Assembly (NCBI GenBank): GCA_902766825.1
Contig: CACXFB010000063.1
Span: forward strand, 1-36,163
DNA: 36,163 nt
DNA from: an uncultured Lachnospiraceae bacterium
Lineage (GTDB): Bacteria; Bacillota; Clostridia; Lachnospirales; Lachnospiraceae
Reading direction: 5' to 3'
The position numbers and the translations under genes are program-made. Below the pieces are notes generated by a model. That model saw only the letters and a list, made by a program, of their open reading frames with translations, was not told the origin of the DNA and searched no databases. Of the stretch, positions 16,601 through 25,340 are shown piece after piece (position 1 is the stretch's first letter; each line of letters starts with the position of its first letter).

Positions 16601-17884
16601 ATGGACGAGAAAGAACAGCTTTTAAGATTTATTAAAAACGGAACATCACCATTTCATGTTGTAGAAACCACGTCTGATATTCTTGACAATGCAAATTTTC
16701 AAAAATTAGACATAACAAGTGAATGGGATTTAGTACTAGGCAAAAATTACTACACAACAATATACGGAACATCGCTTATTGCTTTCAGGCTTGGCAATAT
16801 TCTGGACGACATTCCGGTTCTTAGAATTGCAACAGCTCATACAGATTCACCATGTCTTAGGGTTAAGCCAAATCCACAGAACATCTCAGGCGGATATCTT
16901 CGTATCAACACAGAGCTTTACGGTGGAGCAATACTCAGCACATGGTTTGACAGACCTCTCTCAATAGCAGGAAGGGTTACTCTGGCTTCAGATGACATAT
17001 TTGAGCCACAAAGCGTACTTGTTGATTTCAAGCATGCTCTTCTTACAATTCCAAGTCTTGCAATTCATCTCAACAAAAATAAAGACAAAAAAGATATCTC
17101 TGTTGCAAAGGAAATGTTACCGCTTATTGCTCTTATTAACGACGAGCTTAACAAAGATAACTTTTTCCTCAATTGTCTTGCACAGGAACTGAATATTCCA
17201 GCCAAAGACATTCTTGATTTTGATTTGTACATATACAACTACGAAGTAGGAACAACACTTGGAATTAACGGTGAATTCATCTCATCTCCAAGGCTCGACA
17301 ACCTAACCAGTGTAAATGCTTTAATTGAGGGACTTTCAATGGGCTCACGTTCAGATTCTATTAACATGATTTGCTTATATGACAACGAAGAAATTGGAAG
17401 CCGCACAAAGCAGGGCGCTGACTCTAACATTACGAACATGGTTCTATCTAAGATATTTATGTCTTTGGGAATGGATCAAAGTCTTATGTACAGCTCCATC
17501 GCAAGCGGATTTATGTTAAGCGCGGACGTTGCACACGGATATCACCCTAACTATCCTGATGCATATGACAGCACCAATCATTGTGAACTTGGCAAAGGTA
17601 TCGTGTTAAAGCTTAACTCTTCACAGCGTTATGCTACCGATTCCACCGCCATAGCTTCGATAATGCAGTTATGCAAAGCATATAACATTCCTTATCAAAA
17701 ATATGCGAACCAGTCAGATATAGCCGGTGGAAGCACGCTTGGAACCATCGCATCCGCATGGCTCCCTATGAGAACCGTAGATCTTGGAATTCCTGTTCTT
17801 GCAATGCATTCCGCAAGAGAACTTATGGGCTCAGAGGACCAGAAGTCACTCAACAGACTTATGACTGCATTCTTTAGCGAATAA
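16601..17884 (+). CDS. apeB: M18-family aminopeptidase (aspartyl aminopeptidase type)
   Basis: This 427-residue cytoplasmic zinc aminopeptidase is of family M18, which trims N-terminal acidic or other residues from peptides. Metal-binding and catalytic blocks are intact: ATAHTDSPCLRVKP (about 75-88), SSPRLDNLTSVNALIEG with the bridging Asp, CLYDNEEIGSRTKQGA with the catalytic Glu, MLSADVAHGYHPNYPD, and the C-terminal LAMHSARELMG with the last His. ATG 16601 is preceded by TGAGGT at 16591; the open frame ten codons upstream has no ribosome binding site. It is transcribed alone. Confidence 0.92.
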   Translation: MDEKEQLLRFIKNGTSPFHVVETTSDILDNANFQKLDITSEWDLVLGKNYYTTIYGTSLIAFRLGNILDDIPVLRIATAHTDSPCLRVKPNPQNISGGYLRINTELYGGAILSTWFDRPLSIAGRVTLASDDIFEPQSVLVDFKHALLTIPSLAIHLNKNKDKKDISVAKEMLPLIALINDELNKDNFFLNCLAQELNIPAKDILDFDLYIYNYEVGTTLGINGEFISSPRLDNLTSVNALIEGLSMGSRSDSINMICLYDNEEIGSRTKQGADSNITNMVLSKIFMSLGMDQSLMYSSIASGFMLSADVAHGYHPNYPDAYDSTNHCELGKGIVLKLNSSQRYATDSTAIASIMQLCKAYNIPYQKYANQSDIAGGSTLGTIASAWLPMRTVDLGIPVLAMHSARELMGSEDQKSLNRLMTAFFSE

Positions 17885-17918
17885 GAGATTATACATTATA
17901 TATTACTCCTTAAATCAA

Positions 17919-17952
17919 AGAACCCCGATGATTATCAAATCACCGGGGTTCT
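17919..17952. terminator. Terminator after the M18 gene
   Basis: AGAACCCCGATGAT (17919-17932) pairs with ATCACCGGGGTTCT (17939-17952), with one mismatch that becomes a wobble pair in RNA, and a 6-base loop. The following T-tract is weak. Confidence 0.6.
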
Positions 17953-17967
17953 AAACTTTATAAAGTA

Positions 17968-18085
17968 TTTACCTACATTATAGGATTAAAGACGATGTCT
18001 TTCCAACTAAAACTTTACCTACATTATAGGATTAAAGACGATGTCTTTCCAACTAAAACTTTACCTACATTATAGGATTAAAGAC
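17968..18085. repeat. 46-bp tandem repeat, about 2.6 copies, covering the pgcA stop codon
   Basis: Copies start at 17968, 18014 and 18060 with a period of exactly 46. The first two are complete and identical; the third is partial (26 bases, 18060-18085) and is the true 3' end of the phosphoglucomutase gene. Each copy therefore repeats the last codons plus the stop. Each complete copy contains the small palindrome AAAGAC-GAT-GTCTTT. It probably arose by slipped replication. Confidence 0.92.
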
Positions 18086-19807
18086 ATTAGCCATAACATC
18101 CTCTACAAAGCTCTTTGACTCATTATCAGCATCCTCGATAGATGTTCCTACAACACCAAAATAAATCTTAATCTTTGGCTCTGTACCTGATGGACGCACG
18201 CACATCCATGCTCTGTCTGAGAGATCATAGTAAAGAACATTTGAGCTTGGAAGACCTGTTGGCTTAACCTCGCCCGTCTTCATATCTTTAATTGTATCAT
18301 TCTTGTAATCTCTTACCGCTAACACATCATACTTGCCAAGCTTTGCAGGTGGATTTTCTCTTAAAGTATCCATAATTGTTGAAATCTTTGCAAGTCCTTC
18401 AATTCCGCTTAATGTGATAGACTTAATATCATCTTTGAAATATCCGTATCTGTCATATAACTCAACAAGAGCATCCCAAAGTGTCATATTTCTTGACTTA
18501 TAATATGCTGCTGCTTCGCAAAGTGCCATTGTAGCAACGATAGCATCCTTATCTCTTGCATGAGTACCGATAAGGCATCCGTAGCTCTCTTCAAATCCAA
18601 AGAGATATTCTCCCTTACCTGTCTGCTCAAATCCAAGAATCTGCTGTCCGATATACTTGAATCCTGTAAGAACTTCTATCATATCGACGCCATAATACTT
18701 AGCGATTTCATCTGTCATGTTTGTTGTAACGATTGTCTTAATAATCTTTCCATCCTCAGGAAGCTTTCCGCCGTTAACTTCTTTCTTCTGGGAAATCTCA
18801 TAATCAGCAAGGAGGCATCCTGACATATTACCTGTCATAGGAATATATTCACCCGTCTTACTGTCTTTTGCATACACACCAAGTCTGTCTGCATCAGGGT
18901 CTGTTGCAAGTACAAGATCTGCATCAACTTCCTTTGCAAGCTTAAGAGCAAGCTCAAATGCTGCCTTTGCCTCAGGGTTAGGATAAGAAACTGTAGGGAA
19001 GTTACCATCAGGAAGCTCCTGCTCCTTAACAACATATACATTCTCAAATCCGATTTCCTTAAGAACTCTTCTTGCAGGTATGTTACCTGTTCCATGAAGT
19101 GGTGTATATACAACCTTTATGTCTTTACCATACTTATCAATGCAATCCTGACGGATAACAAGCTTCTTAAGCTGCTCCATATATAAATCATCTATGTCTT
19201 TACCTATAACATTGTAAAGACCTGCGTTTATTGCATCTTCCTTAGCCATTGTATGAACATTTGCAAAATCAGTTACAGCCTTAACCTGTGCCATGATATT
19301 AACGTCATGAGGTGGTGTAATCTGTGCGCCATCCTCCCAGTATACCTTGTATCCGTTATACTCAGCAGGATTATGACTTGCTGTTATATTAATACCTGAA
19401 ATACATCCTAACTGTCTTACAGCAAATGAAAGCTCAGGTGTTGGTCTTAATGACTCAAAGACATATGCCTTGATTCCGTTAGCGTTAAGGCAAAGTGCAG
19501 CCTCATCAGCAAACTCCTTTGACATTCTTCTTGAATCATATGCAATAGCAACTCCCTTAGCCTGCTGTCCCACCTGAATGATGTAATTAGCAAGACCCTG
19601 TGTTGCCTTTCTTACGATATATACGTTCATTCTGTTGGTACCTGCACCGATAATACCTCTAAGTCCGGCTGTACCAAACTCTAAGTCTTTATAAAATCTT
19701 TCTTTTATCTCATTATCATTATCTTTAATAGCCAATAACTCAGCTTTAGTTGCTTCGTCAAAATAATCGTCTTCAATCCACTGCTTATACAAGTTCATGT
19801 AATCCAT
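18065..19807 (-). CDS. pgcA: Phosphoglucomutase / phospho-sugar mutase, PgcA type
   Basis: This 580-residue member of the alpha-D-phosphohexomutase family interconverts glucose 1-phosphate and glucose 6-phosphate. All four active-site loops are visible: GINITASHNPAEYNGYKVYW with the phosphorylated Ser, the Mg-binding ATDPDADRLGV, the sugar-binding FGFEESYGCLIG and the phosphate-binding VRPSGTEPKIKIY. The length fits the long PgcA/PGM2 branch. ATG 19807 lies 9 bases after GGAGG; the open frame upstream of it is leader. It has its own promoter. In this neighbourhood it could feed glucose 1-phosphate released from alpha-glucans into glycolysis or cell-wall glucolipids, which fits the nearby pullulanase. 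Confidence 0.95.
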   Translation of the reverse strand: MDYMNLYKQWIEDDYFDEATKAELLAIKDNDNEIKERFYKDLEFGTAGLRGIIGAGTNRMNVYIVRKATQGLANYIIQVGQQAKGVAIAYDSRRMSKEFADEAALCLNANGIKAYVFESLRPTPELSFAVRQLGCISGINITASHNPAEYNGYKVYWEDGAQITPPHDVNIMAQVKAVTDFANVHTMAKEDAINAGLYNVIGKDIDDLYMEQLKKLVIRQDCIDKYGKDIKVVYTPLHGTGNIPARRVLKEIGFENVYVVKEQELPDGNFPTVSYPNPEAKAAFELALKLAKEVDADLVLATDPDADRLGVYAKDSKTGEYIPMTGNMSGCLLADYEISQKKEVNGGKLPEDGKIIKTIVTTNMTDEIAKYYGVDMIEVLTGFKYIGQQILGFEQTGKGEYLFGFEESYGCLIGTHARDKDAIVATMALCEAAAYYKSRNMTLWDALVELYDRYGYFKDDIKSITLSGIEGLAKISTIMDTLRENPPAKLGKYDVLAVRDYKNDTIKDMKTGEVKPTGLPSSNVLYYDLSDRAWMCVRPSGTEPKIKIYFGVVGTSIEDADNESKSFVEDVMANVFNPIM

Positions 19808-19893
19808 TCCAGGTGTCCTCCTAAACTTAAGCTTGTCGCATGCCGATATCATAATAATTACAGCACTTACAAAACGACACAATACCATGAGAA

Positions 19894-19922
19894 AATATAT
19901 AACAAATAATGCAATAAGTCAA
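19894..19922 (-). promoter_or_regulatory. pgcA promoter
   Basis: Minus-strand TTGACT (19922-19917), a 17-base spacer and TATATT (19899-19894). It starts 12 bases after the stop of the PEGA gene, leaving no room for a terminator between the two. Confidence 0.75.
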
Positions 19923-19933
19923 GTTTTTATTGC

Positions 19934-21169
19934 TTATCCAACTGCTCCTGACCCATCAGAAAAACGTCCGGGATTATCGTCGTTTCCCTCATTTTCAGAT
20001 TCCGTTGTTTGCTCCTGCCCTTGTTCTTCATCCCCTGCACCCCCATTATCAGTAGGTTTTTCTGTAGGTTTCACGGTCTCTTGTACTGTTGTGTTGTCAT
20101 CAGACTCATTTTCATCAGTTTCCAGGTTTTCCGCTAAATCTTTTTTTAATTCAACCTCCAAATTCTCGCTTGAATGTCCTACTTTTAACTTTCCTGTATA
20201 GGATTTATATCCCTGTGCTTCCACATCCACTTCATAGCTTCCATACTCTAATTCCACCGGATTGTTATATTTATGCGCCGTTCCGTTAATGTAAAGTATT
20301 GCATTGTCCGGTGTAATCTTAAATGTAACTAAAGAAGTATCCGTCTCCTCAAAATGAATATCCGACAAATCCACTTTGGTCTTTGTATTTCTTGAAACCG
20401 TTACCTGCTTTTGCCCTTTAAGGTTATCATTTACAAACCAGACATCATAAGTTCCTTCCCTGATATTAAGAGTCATTCCTTCCTCTATTGTTACGGCATC
20501 ATAATTACCAACCATAACCTTTCCGCCTATCAGGTCATCATAGTTTATAAACTCAAGAGTTCCATGGCCTTTTGTCACAACTATGGAATAAACATCATTG
20601 CCAATACCTCTTGCTGTTATCTCATCCCCCTGTACAATCTTACTTCTGTCAATTACAACCCCATCAAGCGTAATGCTTATGTCCTGGTTAAACTGATATC
20701 TGTCACCATTGATTGTCATAGCATTTCCACTGTCCCTGAACTCAAAATTCGTGAGGTTCTTATACTCCCAGCATTTATCCGATTCATGAAGCATTGTAAG
20801 CTTCATATTGTCTCTTACATATCCTGCTTCACAGATCTGACCTATCTGAGCCTGATTTATGGATATTATCCTGTCATATCTGTTTCTTATATCCGTTCCT
20901 CCATTATAATTGAGTACCATATCACTGCCGTATTTTATGTTATATAAAATGATTTCCATCCTGGCTTTATCAATTCCCTTAATAACACCTGTAAATTCCG
21001 TATCATATGCGGATGAATCCCCGGGCACAGACGTAGTAACAGCTGCATTTTTATCTTTGGATGCACCCGTCCCTTTTCCTTTATCCAATACTATAACTCC
21101 CACAGTAAAAGCAATCACTACAAACATGAAAATCGGAAGTATTTTTTTTACCAAAACATCGTTACCCAT
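19934..21169 (-). CDS. Membrane-anchored PEGA-domain protein
   Basis: This 411-residue protein has one N-terminal membrane helix (about 8-29) followed by an extracytoplasmic region. A PEGA-type domain sits at about 283-345 (VTFKITPDNAILYINGTAHK, then GSYEVDVEAQGYKSYTGKL). A second beta-rich repeat-like segment precedes it (TIEEGMTLNIREGTYDVWFV), and the C-terminal 65 residues are a low-complexity tail rich in Glu, Thr, Asn and Gly. PEGA domains are surface beta-sandwiches often linked to S-layer or kinase proteins; the role here is unknown. ATG 21169 follows GGGGGATTGG. It may be read from the pullulanase side only if the terminator at 21196 is passed. It lies 11 bases upstream of the pgcA promoter. 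Confidence 0.75.
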   Translation of the reverse strand: MGNDVLVKKILPIFMFVVIAFTVGVIVLDKGKGTGASKDKNAAVTTSVPGDSSAYDTEFTGVIKGIDKARMEIILYNIKYGSDMVLNYNGGTDIRNRYDRIISINQAQIGQICEAGYVRDNMKLTMLHESDKCWEYKNLTNFEFRDSGNAMTINGDRYQFNQDISITLDGVVIDRSKIVQGDEITARGIGNDVYSIVVTKGHGTLEFINYDDLIGGKVMVGNYDAVTIEEGMTLNIREGTYDVWFVNDNLKGQKQVTVSRNTKTKVDLSDIHFEETDTSLVTFKITPDNAILYINGTAHKYNNPVELEYGSYEVDVEAQGYKSYTGKLKVGHSSENLEVELKKDLAENLETDENESDDNTTVQETVKPTEKPTDNGGAGDEEQGQEQTTESENEGNDDNPGRFSDGSGAVG

Positions 21170-21195
21170 GCCAATCCCCCATAGTTATAAATAAT

Positions 21196-21232
21196 ATAAT
21201 GGAGCTGCCACAATTAGTGACAACTCCATTAT
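21196..21232. terminator. Terminator after the pullulanase gene
   Basis: ATAATGGAGCTGCCAC (21196-21211) and GTGACAACTCCATTAT (21217-21232) form a 16-bp stem with two G-U wobbles and an AATTA loop. It lies 42 bases after the pullulanase stop and is followed on the minus strand by ATTATTTATAA. Confidence 0.7.
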
Positions 21233-21273
21233 TTCATCCATTTAACTTTATGTCAAACGATTATATTATTTTT

Positions 21274-23739
21274 TTACTGTCTCTTCTTATTAGCAACAAA
21301 TGAAATACCACCAACAACTACTATTACAATCACAAGAACAATAACAAGTGGTAATACTGACTTCTTGTCATCCTTTGTTGTTGTGTCACTTGATGAACTT
21401 GAGCTTGATGAATCAGATGAGCTTGTTGATGAAGGAGCTGATAAATCAGTGCTTGCCGCCTTAGTCTCACCTTTAACCAACGCAAAGCATGAACGAGCTG
21501 TTAATGTAAGCTCTCCTGATACAGTCTCAATAGTATCGACACCTGCCTTTTCACCATTTACACATACATTCCAGTCTCCTTCAGGAAGTGTAAGCCTAAC
21601 TTCTGCTGAAGTAGGGTTGTATGCAATAAGAAGTGAGTCAGCAACTTCTCCGTTCTCGCCACCATCGATTGTATATGCAAGAACCTGTGAACCTAAATCC
21701 TGAGAATCAGAAATCCATGTGTATGTCTTATCCATCTCTTCAAATGTAGTATATCTAAGAGCCGCATGGTTCTTTCTAAACTCGATAAGTCCCTTAACAT
21801 ATTCGTACATCTGAGGATACTGTTCCATCTGCTCGTAGCAAAGAGCATTGATATCATCACCCTTATTGTAACTGTTATCAACCATCTTCTTTGTTCTTAA
21901 GAATTCATCACCACTTAAGATAAATGGAATACCCTGAGAAGTAAGAATAATTGCTTCTGCAAGTTTAGCCTGTGCAATCTTATCTTCGTCAGAATCATCC
22001 GGATTACTCTTGTTAATCTTATCCCAAAGTGTATATCCATCATGACATGTTATGTAATTTACAACCTGTGTAGGATTTGTTGCCTCATCCTTTGCATTAC
22101 TTGTATATCTGCCCTGAACATAATTTTTAAGACCTTCTGCAGTAGCTGTATCTGCTCCATTAGCATATCCCGGTCTTACTCCGCCCGAACCAAACGAAGC
22201 ATTAATTACATAATCTCTGATACCATCTGAGAAATAAGCAATTCCTGTTGTAGCAGAACAATTCTTCTGTGTAGCCATAAGTACATCTTTAGTAACACTT
22301 GTTCCCATTGTCCATCCTTCTCCGTAAACAAGGATATGTGGATCGATTGTATCAAGCATTTCTCTTACAGCCATCATTGTATCTACATCATGAAGTCCCA
22401 TAAGGTCGAAACGGAATCCATCCATATGATATTCTTCAGCCCAGTATTTAACTGAGTCAACGATATATTTTCTAACCATTGAACGCTCAGAAGCTGTATC
22501 GTTACCACATCCTGAACCATTTGAATTTGCTCTGTAGAAATATCCATATGCAAGAATGTTGTATGCAAATCCCGTATTGTGAGTATGATTATATACACAA
22601 TCCTGAACAACACCGATTCCTCTGTCATGGAATGCCTTTATCATCTGCTTGTATTCATTAATTCTCACTGCGCCATTAGTTGCATCTGTTGAATAAGATC
22701 CCTCAGGAACCTGATAGTTCTTAGGGTCATAACCCCAGTTAAATCCACCTACTTTTTCATCTACTGAACCGAAATCGTAAGATGGAAGAATATGAACCAT
22801 ATTAACTCCAAGATCTTCGATATGATCCATTCCTGTTGCAGTTCCTGCACTTGTCTTTGTTCCTGACTCTGTAAATGCAAGATACTTACCTTTATTAGCA
22901 TCAGATATACCAGACTGATCTCCCATAGAGAAATCTCTTACATGTAACTCGTAAAGAATTGCATCTGTCATATTATTTACAAGATGACGCTCATCTTTAT
23001 CCCATCCATCAGGATCTGTCGAATCAAGATCAACTACCATAGAACGGTCACCGTTAATACCAACAGCCTTGCCATATGGATCCTGCGTCTCTCTTTCTGT
23101 TCCGTCATTTGTTGGAGAATATGTATAATATGTTCCGTTAAGATCACCTTCAACCTCTACTGACCATACACCCTTTTCTCCTTTTGTCATATCATATGAC
23201 TGAATAAGATCATCTGCACTCTTATCTCCGCTTGTATAAAGATTAACCTTTATAGAACTTGCAGTAGGAGACCAGCATTTGAACTCTGTCTTATCCTTTG
23301 AGTAGTTTGCTCCAAGGTCATCTCCATCATAAGTAAATGCCTCTTCGAACGCATCCGTAGAAAATAATCCCGAAATATCTACCGTTACAGGAGCTTTATA
23401 GCCTTCTATTGAAAGTGTATATGTATGTCCAAACTCCATATTTCCTTCAACAGTAATCAGGGCACGTTTACCACTTGGTGTACCACCTGTAGCGTCTGTA
23501 ATTGCAACTTCATTACCATTCTCATCAGTAAGCTTACAAAGAGACTTGATGTCTGTCTTCTCTTTATAATTGTGCGTCAATATTACCAAAATTGTGCCAT
23601 CAGCCTTAAGCTGTGCCATTGTAAGCGAATCTTCTTCATCTGCATATGCAACATTTAAATTATAGTCAGCAAACGGAGAAGCAACCATGCTCATGCTGAG
23701 CGAAACAGCTAAAAGCAGGCTTCCTAATTTCTTTCTCAT
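21274..23739 (-). CDS. Secreted membrane-anchored type I pullulanase (GH13)
   Basis: This 821-residue enzyme should cleave alpha-1,6 links in pullulan, starch or glycogen outside the cell. It has a signal peptide (1-33), an N-terminal all-beta region, a CBM48-like domain (about 150-240), a GH13 barrel (about 255-680), a C-terminal beta domain, a Ser/Thr-rich linker (about 764-789) and a final helix ending KKRQ. The pullulanase signature is FNWGYDP (333-339). Catalytic residues are Asp 445 (DGFRFDLMGLHD), Glu 474 (VYGEGWT) and Asp 567 (ITCHDGYTLWD). There is no LPXTG, so the C-terminal helix itself appears to hold it in the membrane. ATG 23739 follows AAGGAGG. It forms a single-gene unit. Confidence 0.93.
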   Translation of the reverse strand: MRKKLGSLLLAVSLSMSMVASPFADYNLNVAYADEEDSLTMAQLKADGTILVILTHNYKEKTDIKSLCKLTDENGNEVAITDATGGTPSGKRALITVEGNMEFGHTYTLSIEGYKAPVTVDISGLFSTDAFEEAFTYDGDDLGANYSKDKTEFKCWSPTASSIKVNLYTSGDKSADDLIQSYDMTKGEKGVWSVEVEGDLNGTYYTYSPTNDGTERETQDPYGKAVGINGDRSMVVDLDSTDPDGWDKDERHLVNNMTDAILYELHVRDFSMGDQSGISDANKGKYLAFTESGTKTSAGTATGMDHIEDLGVNMVHILPSYDFGSVDEKVGGFNWGYDPKNYQVPEGSYSTDATNGAVRINEYKQMIKAFHDRGIGVVQDCVYNHTHNTGFAYNILAYGYFYRANSNGSGCGNDTASERSMVRKYIVDSVKYWAEEYHMDGFRFDLMGLHDVDTMMAVREMLDTIDPHILVYGEGWTMGTSVTKDVLMATQKNCSATTGIAYFSDGIRDYVINASFGSGGVRPGYANGADTATAEGLKNYVQGRYTSNAKDEATNPTQVVNYITCHDGYTLWDKINKSNPDDSDEDKIAQAKLAEAIILTSQGIPFILSGDEFLRTKKMVDNSYNKGDDINALCYEQMEQYPQMYEYVKGLIEFRKNHAALRYTTFEEMDKTYTWISDSQDLGSQVLAYTIDGGENGEVADSLLIAYNPTSAEVRLTLPEGDWNVCVNGEKAGVDTIETVSGELTLTARSCFALVKGETKAASTDLSAPSSTSSSDSSSSSSSSDTTTKDDKKSVLPLVIVLVIVIVVVGGISFVANKKRQ

Positions 23740-23787
23740 AAAAGTCCTCCTTAATTACAGCGCAAAGGAGCGCAATATAATGTAAAT

Positions 23788-23793
23788 ATTATA
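23788..23793 (-). promoter_or_regulatory. -10 element of the pullulanase promoter
   Basis: A perfect minus-strand TATAAT lies 49 bases before the start codon; the region 17 bases further up (TTTATG) is a poor -35. A direct repeat TTGCGCT-CC-TTTGCGCT lies in the leader (about 23759-23775) and could be a regulator site, with no family recognised. Confidence 0.45.
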
Positions 23794-23824
23794 CCACACA
23801 TCCTTGGTTTCATAAAGTAAAAAA

Positions 23825-23866
23825 AGCCCATGGTTTATTGTTCAATTTAACAAATAACCATGGGCT
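23825..23866. terminator. Terminator of the rpsF-ssb-rpsR operon
   Basis: AGCCCATGGTTTATTG (23825-23840) pairs with CAAATAACCATGGGCT (23851-23866), with an 11-bp perfect base. On the minus strand it is followed by a run of seven T, 46 bases after the rpsR stop. Confidence 0.9.
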
Positions 23867-23911
23867 CTTTTTATATGTTTTTAACAATCAGTAATTCTGA
23901 ATAAATTCTGA

Positions 23912-24181
23912 TTAATCCTGTACATATGGCATAATAGCGATATGTCTTGCACGCTTAATTGCAACAGTGATAGCTCTCTGATGCTTAGCACAGTTTCCTG
24001 TAATTCTTCTAGGAAGAATCTTACCTCTCTCTGAGATGTATCTCTTGAGCTTGTTAGCATCTTTATAATCAATTACTGCTGCCTCTGAGTCTGAACAGAA
24101 TACGCATACTTTCTTTCTTCTGCGTCCTGCAGGTCTTCTCTTTGCAGATGCATCGCCTTTGTCATTCTTATTGTATGGCAT
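23912..24181 (-). CDS. rpsR: 30S ribosomal protein S18
   Basis: This 89-residue basic protein of the small ribosomal subunit binds next to S6 on 16S rRNA. Family signatures are [28 protein letters not shown] and [20 protein letters not shown] followed by [10 protein letters not shown]. The Cys pair of the N-terminal zinc-type motif is partly kept (CVFC). AGGAGG precedes the ATG at good spacing. It is the third gene of rpsF-ssb-rpsR, the standard Firmicutes order, 46 bases after ssb. Confidence 0.98.
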   Translation of the reverse strand: MPYNKNDKGDASAKRRPAGRRRKKVCVFCSDSEAAVIDYKDANKLKRYISERGKILPRRITGNCAKHQRAITVAIKRARHIAIMPYVQD

Positions 24182-24227
24182 AACTTTTACCTCCTATAAA
24201 TTCATGTCGATGTAACGCTTGTTAATT

Positions 24228-24662
24228 CTAGTTAAATGGAAGTTCTTCAAATCCTGTAGGGATATTCATGAACCCGTCCGGTGCAGGTGCCGGATTAGAT
24301 GACTGCGTTGGAGCAAAATCATTACTCTGTCCTGATGCAGCTGCCTTGCTCTCGGCGAACTCTATCTCTTCTACCATTATCTGAACTGAATAAACCTTCT
24401 CACCGTTCTTGTTGGTGTAGTTATCATTCTGGACTCTGCCCGCAATAACAACCTTAGTACCCTGCTTTAAGTACTTCTCAACAAATTCTCCCTGCTTTCC
24501 GAAAGCAGTGCAGTTAAAGAAATCGGCTGTTGGTTCACCATCTCTCTTAAATCTCCTGTCAACAGCGAGAGAAAATCTCGCAATAGCTGTCGAATTCTCA
24601 TTCTGAGAATATCTGACTTCAGGGTCTCTTGTAAGACGACCCATCATAATAACCTTATTCAT
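24228..24662 (-). CDS. ssb: Single-stranded DNA-binding protein
   Basis: This 144-residue protein binds and protects single-stranded DNA in replication and repair. It has an OB fold (1-105) with MNKVIMMGRLTRDPEVRY, FNCTAFGKQGEFVEKYLKQG and VVIAGRVQNDNYTNKNGEKV, a short low-complexity linker rich in Ser, Asn, Ala and Pro, and an acidic tip EELPFN, the site that recruits partner proteins (here one residue longer than the common DDDIPF). It starts 15 bases after rpsF. Confidence 0.97.
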   Translation of the reverse strand: MNKVIMMGRLTRDPEVRYSQNENSTAIARFSLAVDRRFKRDGEPTADFFNCTAFGKQGEFVEKYLKQGTKVVIAGRVQNDNYTNKNGEKVYSVQIMVEEIEFAESKAAASGQSNDFAPTQSSNPAPAPDGFMNIPTGFEELPFN

Positions 24663-24677
24663 ATTGGAATCCTCCTT

Positions 24678-24965
24678 TTATGCTTCAACTGCTACGCATA
24701 AAAATCTGATGACATTCTCCATAATACGAATTCTTGATTCGATCTTTGCAGGAACATCCGCATTAGCATCGAACTGAACGAAATAATAGAAGCCTTCTTT
24801 CATCTTCTGAATCTCGTAAGCTAACTTTTTCTTGCCCCAATCATCTACATTAGTGATTGTACCACCGAATTTCTCGATAAGAGCTTTAGCTTCTTCAACA
24901 GTTGCAGTTCTTGCCTCGTCTTCGATTTTTGCACTAACAACTAAAGTTAATTCATACTTGTTCAT
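24678..24965 (-). CDS. rpsF: 30S ribosomal protein S6
   Basis: This 95-residue protein pairs with S18 on the small ribosomal subunit. MNKYELTLVVSAKIEDEAR, VDDWGKKKLAYEIQKMKEG, FYYFVQFDANADVPAKIE and RIRMENVIRFL match the family. ATG 24965 is the family start; the frame is open upstream, but that is the leader. AAGGAGG lies 12 bases before the ATG, slightly far. It heads the operon. Confidence 0.97.
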   Translation of the reverse strand: MNKYELTLVVSAKIEDEARTATVEEAKALIEKFGGTITNVDDWGKKKLAYEIQKMKEGFYYFVQFDANADVPAKIESRIRIMENVIRFLCVAVEA

Positions 24966-25053
24966 AGTTGTATTGCACCTCCTTCTGGTCTCTGGCCCTT
25001 CGTCTGACGCCGTAGCGTTGCAAAGAGCAAGGAATAATTTTAACGTCTCACAA
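24966..25053 (-). promoter_or_regulatory. rpsF leader, candidate S6:S18 autoregulatory RNA
   Basis: The leader is about 88 bases long and contains a hairpin ACGC-UACG-GCGU (25018-25007), with a stable C(UACG)G loop, followed by GACGAAGGGCC and the ribosome binding site. Many bacteria have a leader here that binds the S6:S18 complex and blocks translation. I could not confirm that motif's bulged CCG in this sequence, so the assignment rests mainly on position and structure. Confidence 0.4.
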
Positions 25054-25059
25054 TTCAAG

Positions 25060-25088
25060 ATTCTACCACGTAAAGCATCCAAATGCAA
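25060..25088 (-). promoter_or_regulatory. Promoter of rpsF-ssb-rpsR
   Basis: Minus-strand TTGCAT (25088-25083), a 17-base spacer and TAGAAT (25065-25060). It begins right after the stop of the DUF951 gene. Confidence 0.75.
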
Positions 25089-25096
25089 GCACAAAT

Positions 25097-25270
25097 TTAA
25101 TTCTTGTTTCGTATGTTCTTTTCCACCTTAACTCTCGGAAGCATGACAACATGTCCGCATCCTGTGCATTTTATCTTAAAATCAGCACCGATGCGGATAA
25201 TTTCCCAGTCATAGCTTCCGCACGGGTGCTGCTTTTTTAATTTTACTATGTCCCCAACCTTTAAATCCAT
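25097..25270 (-). CDS. DUF951-family small protein
   Basis: This 57-residue protein of family DUF951 is common in Firmicutes and often sits near rpsF. It shows MDLKVGDIVKLKKQHPCGS, WEIIRIGADFKIKCTGCGH and VMLPRVKVEK. A Cys in HPCG and the CTGC pair suggest metal binding, and the fold is probably a small beta barrel; the function is unknown. ATG 25270 fits the family start and lies 7 bases after AGGTGG; the ATG two codons earlier would be too close to it. It lies between the GC-rich palindrome and the rpsF promoter. Confidence 0.88.
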   Translation of the reverse strand: MDLKVGDIVKLKKQHPCGSYDWEIIRIGADFKIKCTGCGHVVMLPRVKVEKNIRNKN

Positions 25271-25340
25271 GTCCATACCACCTTTCTTTTCCGGTAAGTC
25301 GATTTTACCAAAAAAGGGGTAAGGCTGCAACAATCATTCA

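Noticed and set aside
17968-18085. CRISPR array
   Set aside because: The repeats are directly tandem with no unique spacers and derive from the end of pgcA.
20411-20947. Plus-strand frame of 178 codons inside the PEGA gene
   Set aside because: It is antisense to a well-supported gene, has no ribosome binding site, and the translation resembles no protein.
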